From Candidatus Hermodarchaeota archaeon (GTDB lineage Archaea > Asgardarchaeota > Hermodarchaeia > Hermodarchaeales > Hermodarchaeaceae): a stretch of DNA of 11,320 bases. Location of the stretch: NCBI GenBank assembly GCA_016839995.1, contig JAEOTD010000077.1:1-11320 (forward strand), written 5' to 3'. Below, in pieces: positions 1-6,554 of this stretch (position 1 is the first letter of the stretch; every line of letters starts with the position of its first letter). The translations under genes were made by a program, and so were the position numbers. Under the pieces are notes generated by a model. It saw only the letters and a list, made by a program, of their open reading frames with translations, had not been told where the DNA came from and did not search any database.

Positions 1-407
1 AGGAGACAGATTTTGAGCATGGTGACAATGACATTGTCGAGTTCAGTGGCAAAGCCTTTAAAGGCTTCACCAAGGGGAACGGGGGTTTGGATGTAGGAGT
101 CTATTTCGTGGCTGAATTTGCTGAGAAGGAGGTCACGAGTTTTTTTCAGAGTTTCTTTGATTTTTTCGTCTTCATCGCTCATATCGACGGCGAAAACTAG
201 GAGGAGGTGTGTGCCAGCCTCTGAATAGATGAATTTGATGTTTTTGACGTGAATGGGTAAATCGACTTGACTGCCAAGTTCAGATTCGAAGTGTTTGTAT
301 GTGCTGAGGAATTCTTGACGTTCCTCTGTAGTGATGTCCACTGACCAATATTGGCGGTGATAGGCGAGGCGGCCCTCGCGGGTCATTAGGTAGACGTTGT
401 GAATCAT
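1..407 (-). CDS. Longin-like (SNARE-like fold) small protein, 3' end cut by window edge
   Basis: The frame is open from the ATG at 407 to the window edge, giving 135 residues of an incomplete protein. It starts MIHNVYLMTREGRLAYHR, a hydrophobic strand, then a short polar turn containing G, then a second strand. This resembles the first hairpin of longin/AP-sigma-like domains. A helix-like stretch (about 25-45), a strand pair (IKFIYSEAG, HLLLVFAVDM) and a long amphipathic helix follow. The order fits a longin-like fold, which in Asgard archaea is common in stand-alone proteins and GTPase-linked adaptors. The start is supported by AGGAG on the minus strand at 419-423, 11 nt before ATG. The preceding gene stops 21 bp upstream, so the two are probably co-transcribed. 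No catalytic residues are visible; a binding or adaptor role is inferred. The fold assignment is by eye and moderate; that the frame is coding is nearly certain. Confidence 0.72.
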   Translation of the reverse strand, partial: MIHNVYLMTREGRLAYHRQYWSVDITTEERQEFLSTYKHFESELGSQVDLPIHVKNIKFIYSEAGTHLLLVFAVDMSDEDEKIKETLKKTRDLLLSKFSHEIDSYIQTPVPLGEAFKGFATELDNVIVTMLKICL

Positions 408-428
408 TATGGGGTTTTCTCCTGATGG

Positions 429-1448
429 TTATTCGGCACGGGTTGCTGCTTTTTTCTTGGTCGAGGTGGTTCTTCGTCTTCGTTTGTGTTTAGGAAGTTT
501 TTTCTCATCTGATGTGAGGAGAGTTCGAAGTTCTCGATAATTGCGACGTAATGATGTACGTGAACAACCCACAAGTTCGATTATATCGTTTTCGGGTATC
601 GGGTCTCCAACTTGTTTGGCGCTATAATAGGCAATGGAAGCAGCGATGATGGGTCGTGGATGTCCCTGGAAGAGACCCTCCTTGCCGACATGTTCGACGA
701 TGTTATGGGCATATTCTTCGGTTTCTGGTTGCACTTCGAGAATGGCAAAGAGCCGGTCAAGAATCGCATGAACTGGTTCACTCCAGACTCCTGGTTTTTT
801 GTCCTTGAACTTTTGGCGTTCGTGATCATAGTCTTCCAAAATTCGTCGAATACCAGCACGTACAAGTTGTCGTGCATTGGTGAGTTGGATTTGACGTTGT
901 CTACGAATATACCTAGGACATTGCGGATAACCTGGCATCTCATAAATTGTGAGGTAGCATTGTTTCTTCACGACACGACAAAATGAGGTCAATTCCTCGT
1001 TTTTGATTGGTCTTTCGTACATGTACGGACATAGGGATTGGTCTCGTGATCCACCGCGGCGTTCAATTTTGCGATAGCTATCTGAGAGAATTTGTCGATA
1101 TCGACGTTTCCGGCTGGATGAATTTACACTAGTTGTAACAATCCGTTCTAAGGTGTTGTTAAGGATTTCCTCATACGCAGTGCCTTCTTCTTCGGCAGTT
1201 AATAACACGGTGATACAGATGTCGTCTTCAGCGCCTTCTCGTGTTGTTCGAGTACAGGCAACCGCCGCACGTTCCTTCACTTCTTGAAAGGGAAATACCT
1301 GAAATGATGTCCCATTGTCTTGGGGAGCGCAGGTATAATACATCAGCGATAGGTCCTTAACATCGAAGTCTAAAGAAGCGGGATATTTGGATAATATCTT
1401 AAGTCCTTCTTTGGTGTCCCAATGACTGACGACAAGCCCCCGAGGGAT
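429..1448 (-). CDS. Longin-like domain fused to a single TFB/TFIIB-like cyclin repeat (probable transcription regulator)
   Basis: The first in-frame ATG is at 1343 (304 aa), but the same frame stays open to a TGA just above 1457 and encodes IPRGLVVSHWDTKEGLK, the start of a longin-like module. I therefore extend the gene to the ATC at 1448 (about 339 aa). Numbering from there: longin-like module about 1-105; basic linker with four Cys (140, 157, 164, 177); TFB-like cyclin fold about 224-312, with the hallmark helix GHPRPIIAASIAYYSA and recognition-type helix SRTSLRRNYREL; Lys/Arg-rich tail about 316-337. Canonical TFB has an N-terminal zinc ribbon, a B-finger and two cyclin repeats. Here only a match to the second repeat is seen, so this is not an ordinary TFB. 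A DNA-binding, promoter-directed role controlled by the N-terminal module is inferred. The true start is unresolved (see findings). It is followed after 21 bp by a stand-alone longin-like gene. Confidence 0.8.
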   Translation of the reverse strand: MPRGLVVSHWDTKEGLKILSKYPASLDFDVKDLSLMYYTCAPQDNGTSFQVFPFQEVKERAAVACTRTTREGAEDDICITVLLTAEEEGTAYEEILNNTLERIVTTSVNSSSRKRRYRQILSDSYRKIERRGGSRDQSLCPYMYERPIKNEELTSFCRVVKKQCYLTIYEMPGYPQCPRYIRRQRQIQLTNARQLVRAGIRRILEDYDHERQKFKDKKPGVWSEPVHAILDRLFAILEVQPETEEYAHNIVEHVGKEGLFQGHPRPIIAASIAYYSAKQVGDPIPENDIIELVGCSRTSLRRNYRELRTLLTSDEKKLPKHKRRRRTTSTKKKAATRAE

Positions 1449-1600
1449 ATTTAGTCACCTTCCTGCAAAGACAGAAATGCAGCACAAGAAATCTGTCGCT
1501 TAGCTTCAATCAAAGTTTGGAGAGGCGGCAGAAAAAGGTTTTTGCACATCCTACGGTTCCACAAATTCATTCCGATATACTGAACATAATCAAAGACGTT
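1449..1600. other. Intergenic region upstream of the longin-TFB fusion
   Basis: No gene is seen here. On the minus strand just before the fusion gene lies AGGAAGGTGA (1455-1464), an SD-like string 6 nt before the ATC at 1448 and overlapping a GTG at 1456-1458. Further upstream is a short inverted repeat, GACAGA at 1470-1475 and TCTGTC at 1492-1497, which would place a 6-bp stem just before the SD-like string. A minus-strand GTATAT at about 1574-1582 is a weak TATA candidate. The 3' flank of the serine hydrolase gene is also in this stretch. Confidence 0.4.
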
Positions 1601-2767
1601 TTACCGGGGTTTTCGTTTCCAGTATAACACCAACGAGACAACGACCATACTCAGAATCAACGCGCAGGCAAGCCCTGGCAAAATCAATTCGTCGGTCGGA
1701 TTCCAAAGGCTGACAGTATCACCGATAATTGCCGGATAGATAAAGTCATCAAAAAAGGCATAGTAGTCTTCCGAACCATAAGGAGCAGCACCAAAGGCTA
1801 GAATTAGATCCTGTTCGGGAAGGACAAAAAGACGCATCCCCCCAGCTCCCCTCATCGAATACCCGTTAATAGGAATATCAATCCACCACTGATATCCATA
1901 ACCTTCTCCATAATTAAACTCAAAGAAGGGATGAGTGCATTCAGTGACCCATTCAGCCGGGATGAGTTGCATTCCATTCCAAGACCCATTGTTCAGGAAG
2001 AGATACCCGAGTTTTGCCAAATCTCGTAAAGTTAGGCTAAGGCCAGCCATCCCAGTAGAAACACCCTGTGGATCAGCGCCCCACTCATAATTTGAAATTC
2101 CCATAGGTGTGAATAACCGGCTATAGGCAAGGGTTTCCATTGATATTCCCATTGTTTCTGTAATGATTGCTGAAAGAAGATGGCTACACCCTCCATTGTA
2201 ATTCCAGAATTCACCGGGTTCATGATCCATGGGTGAATCGAGGAGGTATTGGACCCAATCCGGTTTCGTACCCATGCCAAAGTCACTACGTTCCAAGCCA
2301 GAGGACATGGTGAGTAAGTGCCAAATGGTCATGTTGGATTTGCGTGGATCCGGATTCTGGATAGTGCGATCAGGAAAGTAACTGAGCACCGTTTCGTTTA
2401 CATCAGCTACATAACCATCCGCCAGCGCAAGACCGAAAGCCATTGCTGTAACGCTTTTCGTGATGGAGTAAATCCGCCAAAGGTGACTTATACTTGAACC
2501 TGCCCCATACCCCTCATACAGCAAGTATCCGTTACGTATCACCAGAAACCCTTGAACATTACCATCGATGCGAATCAGATTCCAAAACGCTTCTAGCAAG
2601 CTTGAGTTCATTCCTTGTACTTCAGGAATAACACCCCGCCAACTCACATTTGGCCAATAATCACGTTCTGATGCAAGACTTTGTATGGCGGAGGTTTCAG
2701 GGAATATAACCAAAGAAGTGAGAAGAAGAGGAACAAACACAATGAGATATTTTTGATGGATTGCCAT
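1601..2767 (-). CDS. Membrane-anchored serine hydrolase, beta-lactamase/class C PBP family
   Basis: A protein of 388 aa from the ATG at 2767 (a TTG at 2779 would add four residues). Residues about 7-27 are a hydrophobic signal segment. The family nucleophile motif SxxK is SITK at 101-104, in the usual context YSITKSVTAMAFGLA. The second catalytic motif is Y190 in YNGGCSHLLSAI, matching the common Y-N-S-G form of the Tyr motif. The third region is GAGGMRLFVLP near 307-317. Near the C terminus a transmembrane segment (about 363-382) is followed by KRKPR. The predicted topology is an extracytoplasmic catalytic domain held by a C-terminal anchor. The substrate cannot be told; family members include esterases, D-aminopeptidases and LACTB-like peptidases, so lactamase activity should not be assumed. 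It lies 78 bp downstream of the amidotransferase-like gene and is probably in the same transcript. Confidence 0.88.
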   Translation of the reverse strand: MAIHQKYLIVFVPLLLTSLVIFPETSAIQSLASERDYWPNVSWRGVIPEVQGMNSSLLEAFWNLIRIDGNVQGFLVIRNGYLLYEGYGAGSSISHLWRIYSITKSVTAMAFGLALADGYVADVNETVLSYFPDRTIQNPDPRKSNMTIWHLLTMSSGLERSDFGMGTKPDWVQYLLDSPMDHEPGEFWNYNGGCSHLLSAIITETMGISMETLAYSRLFTPMGISNYEWGADPQGVSTGMAGLSLTLRDLAKLGYLFLNNGSWNGMQLIPAEWVTECTHPFFEFNYGEGYGYQWWIDIPINGYSMRGAGGMRLFVLPEQDLILAFGAAPYGSEDYYAFFDDFIYPAIIGDTVSLWNPTDELILPGLACALILSMVVVSLVLYWKRKPR

Positions 2768-2845
2768 TCTTTGACTCAACTCGTAGAGAGGTTTTCAGGA
2801 GGTTGTAGGGTTTATTTATTCCCGGAACCCGGCAGTTTCTGGACA

Positions 2846-3802
2846 TTATCGGCGTTTCATGATTTCAAGAACCAAGGTGGCTACAACAATGCTCGTGAAA
2901 ACACCTCCAACCAAAGCTAACGCACCAAGGTACACGTGTTCAGGAATGCCAGGAGATGTGCTAATGAGCCAGGACGTTACTTTGAAAAGCAAGTCCCATT
3001 CTGAATCCGGATCCTGAAGAAATTGATACGTTGGCCAGTGAGTATAACTCGATTGATCTAACCCATCTCGCGTATCTCCTTCTTCGAATTCTGGATGGGG
3101 ACTCGAAAGCATGATCGTGCCTAATCCGTACTGAAATACAATAACTCCAGGTAATCCACTCTCAGCATACGATAAGATAGGGATGACTTCGGTACTATCG
3201 TGGACCTCAAAATAGGAAGCCCCTGTGCAAAAAACCATGTAGGAGTCAGGTTCCTGTGACAAATCAGGACCGTTTGAATCAAGGTTTACGCTCATTTCCC
3301 CAAGGGCCAGTTCACCGTTGTGCGTGTCATGACATTGTACACCTGCGGGTCCAATATATTGCAAGGTAGCATCAATGAGCCCTAAACAAATCACTGCAAA
3401 CTCTGTTCCACGGCATACGGTGAAAAGTGACCCTCCAGTCGCTAAGAATTGTCGAATGCGTTCTTTACCTACTGGTGTTAATTCCCGTTCATAGGAGCTA
3501 GGTCCAAAAGCTGGTAACACTAATAGATCAAAGGCACGTAATGCTCCCTGTTGAATTTCTGGGCCAGTGAGAAGTTCCACTGTGGTGTTCATCCATTCAA
3601 ACAGGTAAATGCATGCGGTGAAGCTGTAATTATCGTACCGTTGACAATGATAGATGGCTACGCGAGCATCTGATAGATCTGTTGCGGTTTGGGCTGAAGC
3701 CTCAAAAGACTCAAAATGTAGAAAAGGGGGCACCAGCAACAGTAGTAGTAAGCAATAAAGAAGAGTTCGTTTTCCTACACATTTTTGAGACCATAATTGC
3801 AC
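2846..3802 (-). CDS. Exported, membrane-anchored class I glutamine-amidotransferase-like protein (BPL_N-like)
   Basis: A protein of 318 aa from GTG at 3802. An N-terminal signal segment (about 13-30, LLYCLLLLLLVPPF) and a C-terminal transmembrane segment (about 291-314) followed by KRR indicate export with a C-terminal anchor. The middle is a flavodoxin-like GATase-1 fold: ARVAIYHCQ, FDLLVLPAFG, IRQFLATGGSLFTVCRGTEFA (nucleophile-elbow Cys130) and SPHPEFE (His236, Glu238). These give the Cys-His-Glu triad pattern of class I amidotransferases. The overall layout resembles the biotin-protein-ligase N-terminal-like family (BPL_N). The elbow reads CRGT rather than CAGA/CxGx, so the chemistry is uncertain. 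GAAGG on the minus strand (3811-3815) lies 8 nt before GTG and supports this start. No synthase partner domain is adjacent. The next gene downstream encodes a serine hydrolase with the same signal-plus-anchor design. Confidence 0.8.
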   Translation of the reverse strand: MQLWSQKCVGKRTLLYCLLLLLLVPPFLHFESFEASAQTATDLSDARVAIYHCQRYDNYSFTACIYLFEWMNTTVELLTGPEIQQGALRAFDLLVLPAFGPSSYERELTPVGKERIRQFLATGGSLFTVCRGTEFAVICLGLIDATLQYIGPAGVQCHDTHNGELALGEMSVNLDSNGPDLSQEPDSYMVFCTGASYFEVHDSTEVIPILSYAESGLPGVIVFQYGLGTIMLSSPHPEFEEGDTRDGLDQSSYTHWPTYQFLQDPDSEWDLLFKVTSWLISTSPGIPEHVYLGALALVGGVFTSIVVATLVLEIMKRR

Positions 3803-3856
3803 GATAATGACCTTCTAGTTGCAGCCGGTTCACTATCTGAAACCTTGAAGCACACT

Positions 3857-3864
3857 TTTATTAC
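3857..3864 (-). promoter_or_regulatory. Candidate TATA box for the amidotransferase-like/serine hydrolase pair
   Basis: The minus strand reads TAATAAAA here. Archaeal transcription normally starts about 25 bp downstream, near 3834, which would leave a leader of about 30 nt carrying the GAAGG ribosome site before the GTG at 3802. This is position-based evidence only. Confidence 0.35.
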
Positions 3865-3964
3865 CTTGGATACCGGCGAGGAGGAAAATCCTGCAAAACA
3901 ACCTGGATAAGATGCTTTTTTTGAACTGCATGATTCAGAAAAAGACGAAGAGTCTCACATCACT

Positions 3965-4540
3965 CTAACCGGAATATTCTGATTTCAAAAGTCCAAAGTA
4001 CATCAGCCCGTAGCGAACTCCCTTCTCGATTCGAGCTTGACGAAAATGACCTTCCCGGTTAAATCCCAATCGTTCAGCGAGCTTAATACTTCGAAGATTG
4101 GTATCCCGTGTTATTACAATTACCTTGTGTGCTTGGAGATTAGTGAACAGGAACTCTAGCGAACGCGTCGCAGCTTCGGTCGCTAATCCCTGACCTTGAA
4201 AGCCGCTATCTAAAAACCAACCAAGTTCATACGAGGGAACAGTCCACTGATTGGGTTCAATCCAAATTTCACCCACATAAAGGCCATCTGTTTTCAACCA
4301 GATACCCATCACAAAGCGTTTTCGCGCAGCCCATTCAGCGGCGTGTCGACGAATTTTCAGCTCTGCTACCTTTCGAGTTTTTATTGTGGCAACTTCTTCG
4401 ACGTTGGGATAGAGAACTTTCCGGTTATTACTGCGATCCAATAACGCTAAGAGCGCGGCTCCATCACCGGCCTCATATTTTCGAACCAAGAGTCTGTTAG
4501 AATGGAGCTTTTCTGGCAGCTCTAGCATTTTCGGATCCAT
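3965..4540 (-). CDS. GNAT acetyltransferase, RimJ/RimL-like
   Basis: A protein of 191 aa from the ATG at 4540; a TTG at 4552 would add MGFV-type residues but has less support. The N terminus ELPEKLHSNRLLVRKYEAGDGAA is the standard beta1-alpha1 start of RimJ/RimL-type N-acetyltransferases. A strand with YVGEIWIEPN is followed by YELGWFLDSGFQGQGLATEA, the acetyl-CoA pyrophosphate loop (Q-x-x-G-x-G/A type) at about 115-123. N148-S151 and AERLGFNREG complete the C-terminal part. It transfers an acetyl group from acetyl-CoA to an amine; the target (protein N terminus, polyamine, antibiotic or peptide) cannot be told. The gap to the upstream VOC gene is 23 bp, so co-transcription is likely. The SagB-like gene further upstream makes a modification role possible but unproven. 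Confidence 0.9.
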   Translation of the reverse strand: MDPKMLELPEKLHSNRLLVRKYEAGDGAALLALLDRSNNRKVLYPNVEEVATIKTRKVAELKIRRHAAEWAARKRFVMGIWLKTDGLYVGEIWIEPNQWTVPSYELGWFLDSGFQGQGLATEAATRSLEFLFTNLQAHKVIVITRDTNLRSIKLAERLGFNREGHFRQARIEKGVRYGLMYFGLLKSEYSG

Positions 4541-4563
4541 TACAAATCCCAAGGATTCTAGTT

Positions 4564-4935
4564 TTATTTCGCGGTTGATTCGTATTGCATCATACCCATC
4601 AGGTTACCTTCGGTATCTTTGAAGTAAACGTAGAATCCGACACCTGGAATCGTAATTTTCTCTCCGAGAATCGTTCCGTGATTTGCTTTGACTAATTTCA
4701 TGTATTTGTCGATGTCTTCGACGCCAATAACGTTGACCGTGATTCCCTCCGGGAAATCCTCTCGTTTGGCAAAGGATCCGTTTATCCCGGGCTCTGCATC
4801 ATCCCCAGTAATCAAAAACCAGTGATCAACTGGGCCTTTCCATTTCTCGACTTTCCAGCCAAAGACGCGTTGATAGAATTGTGTTATTCGTTCAATGTCA
4901 TCGGCTGGAATTTCAAAATCAATAACTCGTGGCAT
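4564..4935 (-). CDS. VOC superfamily (glyoxalase/bleomycin-resistance fold) protein
   Basis: From ATG 4935 it encodes 123 aa beginning MPRVIDFEIPADDIERITQF, the usual opening of small VOC proteins. The frame is open to 5007, but the extra 24 residues are not family-like, so I prefer the internal ATG. Further marks are FYQRVFGWKVEKWKGP, DHWFLITGD, ITVNVIGVEDIDKYMKLVKANHG and FYVYFKDTEGNLMGMMQYE, the last being the typical C-terminal metal-side strand (E in DTEGN). Relatives usually have His in the first strand (V-H-F-E-I-P); here it is Asp, so metal binding or activity may be changed. It sits 78 bp below the SagB-like gene and 23 bp above the GNAT gene. The reaction is not predictable. Confidence 0.88.
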   Translation of the reverse strand: MPRVIDFEIPADDIERITQFYQRVFGWKVEKWKGPVDHWFLITGDDAEPGINGSFAKREDFPEGITVNVIGVEDIDKYMKLVKANHGTILGEKITIPGVGFYVYFKDTEGNLMGMMQYESTAK

Positions 4936-5013
4936 TGAAACGCACGTCCAATAGGTAAAGGAATATTCGTTTCGCCCATAATTAGTGTGTATCGGTATCG
5001 GTGGCATTCAGTG

Positions 5014-5817
5014 TTAGGGCGAGTAACGACTGTGAATTGGAATTTTTCCTACAGCTGATATGTAGACTACAAATTCATCGGTTCCATCTAACCCAAGGAG
5101 ATCATCGATGGCCTTTTGATCATATGCAGCAATGGAACAAGTTCCAGACCCGATTGCTTCAACTGCCAGATAGAGGTTTTGGCAGATATGACCCGCCTCA
5201 ATTGCGGTGCCTTTGTGTGCAGCAACACTGTAGCGCCATTCAATGCGATAGGGGATGAGTGCCCAAATGAAAATGACACTAGCCTTTGCTACGAATTTCT
5301 GAAGATGACAAATTTCACTTAACCGTTTAGCGATATCAGGATCACCCTGAGAGAGGAACAGAAGCTTGTGTTCCAAGGCTAGATACCGATAAATGCCAGG
5401 TTGAAGACCAGTGACATTCGATACCGCAAGATAGGTTTCATGTGGGTGACGTGACCCCCCAGATGGAACGGTGCGCTTTGTGGTTTCGATTTTCCCATGT
5501 CGAATATCAACCGCCACTTTATGAACACCTTGGGTCACCCAGAGGAGAAAAGAAAGTTCTTCAACAGAGAGGGGTTCATCAATGAAGCCGCGACGGCTTT
5601 TTCGCCGATTAATTGCGTTAAGTAATGGAATTGGAGCTATCGACAAATCTTGAGGAGCCACCAAGTCGATTAACGTGGTATCTTTGGGATATGGCTTCTG
5701 AAATGGTGGTGGAGGAACACCCTTTTGTTGATCTGTTTGAATATCAGGTCCTTGGTTCCAATCATAGGCTTTTAGAAATTTGCGACCCGCGTCAATCATC
5801 GATTTCACATGCTTCAT
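5014..5817 (-). CDS. SagB/ThcOx-type flavin-dependent oxidoreductase (nitroreductase fold)
   Basis: A 267-aa protein from ATG 5817. An N-terminal extension (PPPPFQKPYPKDTTLIDL, LSIAPIPLLNAI) leads to INRRKSRRGF (69-78), the FMN-phosphate-binding opening of SagB-type dehydrogenases. LSVEELSFLLWVTQGV, VPSGGSRHPHETYLAV (117-132), GLQPGIYRYLALEHKLL, AIEAGHICQNLYLAVEAIGSG (205-225) and EFVVYISAVGKIP follow in family order. Family members bind FMN and oxidise azoline rings to azoles in ribosomal peptide clusters, but many stand-alone homologues have unknown substrates. No cyclodehydratase (YcaO), precursor peptide or transporter is adjacent, so peptide modification is only a possibility. The downstream VOC and GNAT genes appear to share its transcript. 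The start is consistent with leaderless transcription from the box at 5841-5848. Confidence 0.9.
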   Translation of the reverse strand: MKHVKSMIDAGRKFLKAYDWNQGPDIQTDQQKGVPPPPFQKPYPKDTTLIDLVAPQDLSIAPIPLLNAINRRKSRRGFIDEPLSVEELSFLLWVTQGVHKVAVDIRHGKIETTKRTVPSGGSRHPHETYLAVSNVTGLQPGIYRYLALEHKLLFLSQGDPDIAKRLSEICHLQKFVAKASVIFIWALIPYRIEWRYSVAAHKGTAIEAGHICQNLYLAVEAIGSGTCSIAAYDQKAIDDLLGLDGTDEFVVYISAVGKIPIHSRYSP

Positions 5818-5840
5818 AATAAGTTCTTAGATAAGAGAGG

Positions 5841-5848
5841 ATAAATAA
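5841..5848. promoter_or_regulatory. Candidate shared TATA element between divergent genes
   Basis: The plus strand reads ATAAATAA and the minus strand TTATTTAT. On the minus strand the centre lies about 27 bp upstream of the SagB-like ATG at 5817, fitting leaderless initiation right at the start codon. On the plus strand initiation would fall near 5871, giving a leader of about 18 nt to the GTG at 5889. One or both directions may be used. Confidence 0.4.
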
Positions 5849-5888
5849 TGAATACCTTAGAGGAAAGTAATGCAGGGTGTGACAAGCC

Positions 5889-6158
5889 GTGATACCATTT
5901 TCAGAGGTTTGGGAACGAATAATCCAAAATGCCAAGAAGGTTTTCTACACCAAAAAGGGTCTGAAATTCACCTATGCCATTCAAGGAAAGACCCTCACCA
6001 CAGACCGAACTCAGTACCCCCTCACCCAGAAAGATGTTATGTCCGCCTTTCGCCATGTTCCCCTCGAGGGGCCAGGAGAACTCACTGGTCTAGTTCGTGG
6101 ACAAAGCTACATCTGGGCCATTCTCCACGATACTCGCATTCGAAAAAAAGACTGGTAA
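5889..6158 (+). CDS. Small conserved-looking protein of unknown function
   Basis: An 89-aa protein from a GTG that follows an in-frame TGA at 5880, so no earlier start exists. Features are a W-E-R-I helix, KVFYTKKGLKFTYAIQG (a beta hairpin), a TDRTQYPLTQKDVMSA segment with an R-x-x-Y-x-L/I-x-K type motif, then LEGPGELTGLVRGQSYIW and AILHDTRI. The GPG.(L)..LVRG.SYIWAILHD.RI block looks like a conserved signature of small proteins I recall from archaea and bacteria, but I cannot name the family. There are no Cys residues, signal peptide or membrane segment, so it is cytosolic and single-domain. It is divergent from the SagB-like gene and convergent with the small Cys-rich gene (68 bp between stops). 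Confidence 0.75.
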   Translation: MIPFSEVWERIIQNAKKVFYTKKGLKFTYAIQGKTLTTDRTQYPLTQKDVMSAFRHVPLEGPGELTGLVRGQSYIWAILHDTRIRKKDW

Positions 6159-6226
6159 CTAATTCTTCTGCGTTTCAATCAGAATAAGACTGGGAAGGAA
6201 AATAAGAAGCAAAAAACACCCGAAAC

Positions 6227-6433
6227 TCATTCTCCACTCGTTTTCGAATCAAATCGCTTGTTAATGAAGCGACACCCCCGGTTATCCCCGGATTCAGTGA
6301 CAAAACATCGTTTCATGGGATCCTCCTTCGAAAACTTCAGACACCCCCAACACTGACTAAATATCCGCACACCCTTCTCTTCTTGAACCTCCTCACATAA
6401 CTTAATCGCCATCTCGGTTGGAATCGACTTCAT
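6227..6433 (-). CDS. Small Cys-rich protein (CWGC motif), function unknown
   Basis: From ATG 6433 it encodes 68 aa: MKSIPTEMAIKLC, a helix, then VRIFSQCWGCLKFSKEDP, KRCF and NRGCRFIN. Cys are at 13, 28, 31, 43 and 54; the CxxC plus two later Cys suggest a metal site (zinc or Fe-S) or redox chemistry. An ATG at 6442 and a GTG at 6445 are alternative starts, but GGTGAT on the minus strand (6441-6446) is a very good ribosome site placed 7 nt before the ATG at 6433, so I choose that one. No partner is obvious; the upstream neighbour is a large regulator ending at 6555 on the same strand with about 120 bp between. Confidence 0.72.
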   Translation of the reverse strand: MKSIPTEMAIKLCEEVQEEKGVRIFSQCWGCLKFSKEDPMKRCFVTESGDNRGCRFINKRFDSKTSGE

Positions 6434-6440
6434 AATATCC

Positions 6441-6446
6441 ATCACC
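6441..6446 (-). promoter_or_regulatory. Ribosome binding site deciding the start of the Cys-rich gene
   Basis: The minus strand reads GGTGAT, part of the anti-16S consensus GGAGGTGATC. It lies 7 nt from the ATG at 6433 but overlaps the alternative ATG at 6440-6442 and GTG at 6443-6445. A possible TATA element (CATATAGA, minus strand, about 6476-6483) sits the right distance further upstream. Confidence 0.5.
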
Positions 6447-6554
6447 CAAAAGACAGAAGATGTTGTAATCTTTCTCTATATGCGAGAATATCTCCTAAAA
6501 ATTCGTAGGATTTGATGTGTGAATCTTGTGAATTATCCTTCCCAGTGTAATCGA

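Noticed and set aside
612..986. Plus-strand frame of 124 codons opposite the longin-TFB gene
   Set aside because: It lies fully inside the well-supported minus-strand gene, has no ribosome site and shows no family-like sequence; treated as a shadow.
1437..1441. G5 run (minus strand) as the frameshift point of the longin-TFB gene
   Set aside because: A +1 shift there would fit the downstream frame, but the codons before it already read N-I-P-R-G in the conserved frame, matching the other gene, so the conflict more likely lies upstream of the run.
3824..3877. GCCGGT/ACCGGC inverted repeat upstream of the amidotransferase-like gene
   Set aside because: It is only 6 bp with a 42-nt spacer, no T-run and no symmetry beyond the arms; likely chance.
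6166..6184. TTCTG/CAGAA hairpin after the small plus-strand gene
   Set aside because: A 5-bp stem without a T-run is too weak to call a terminator.
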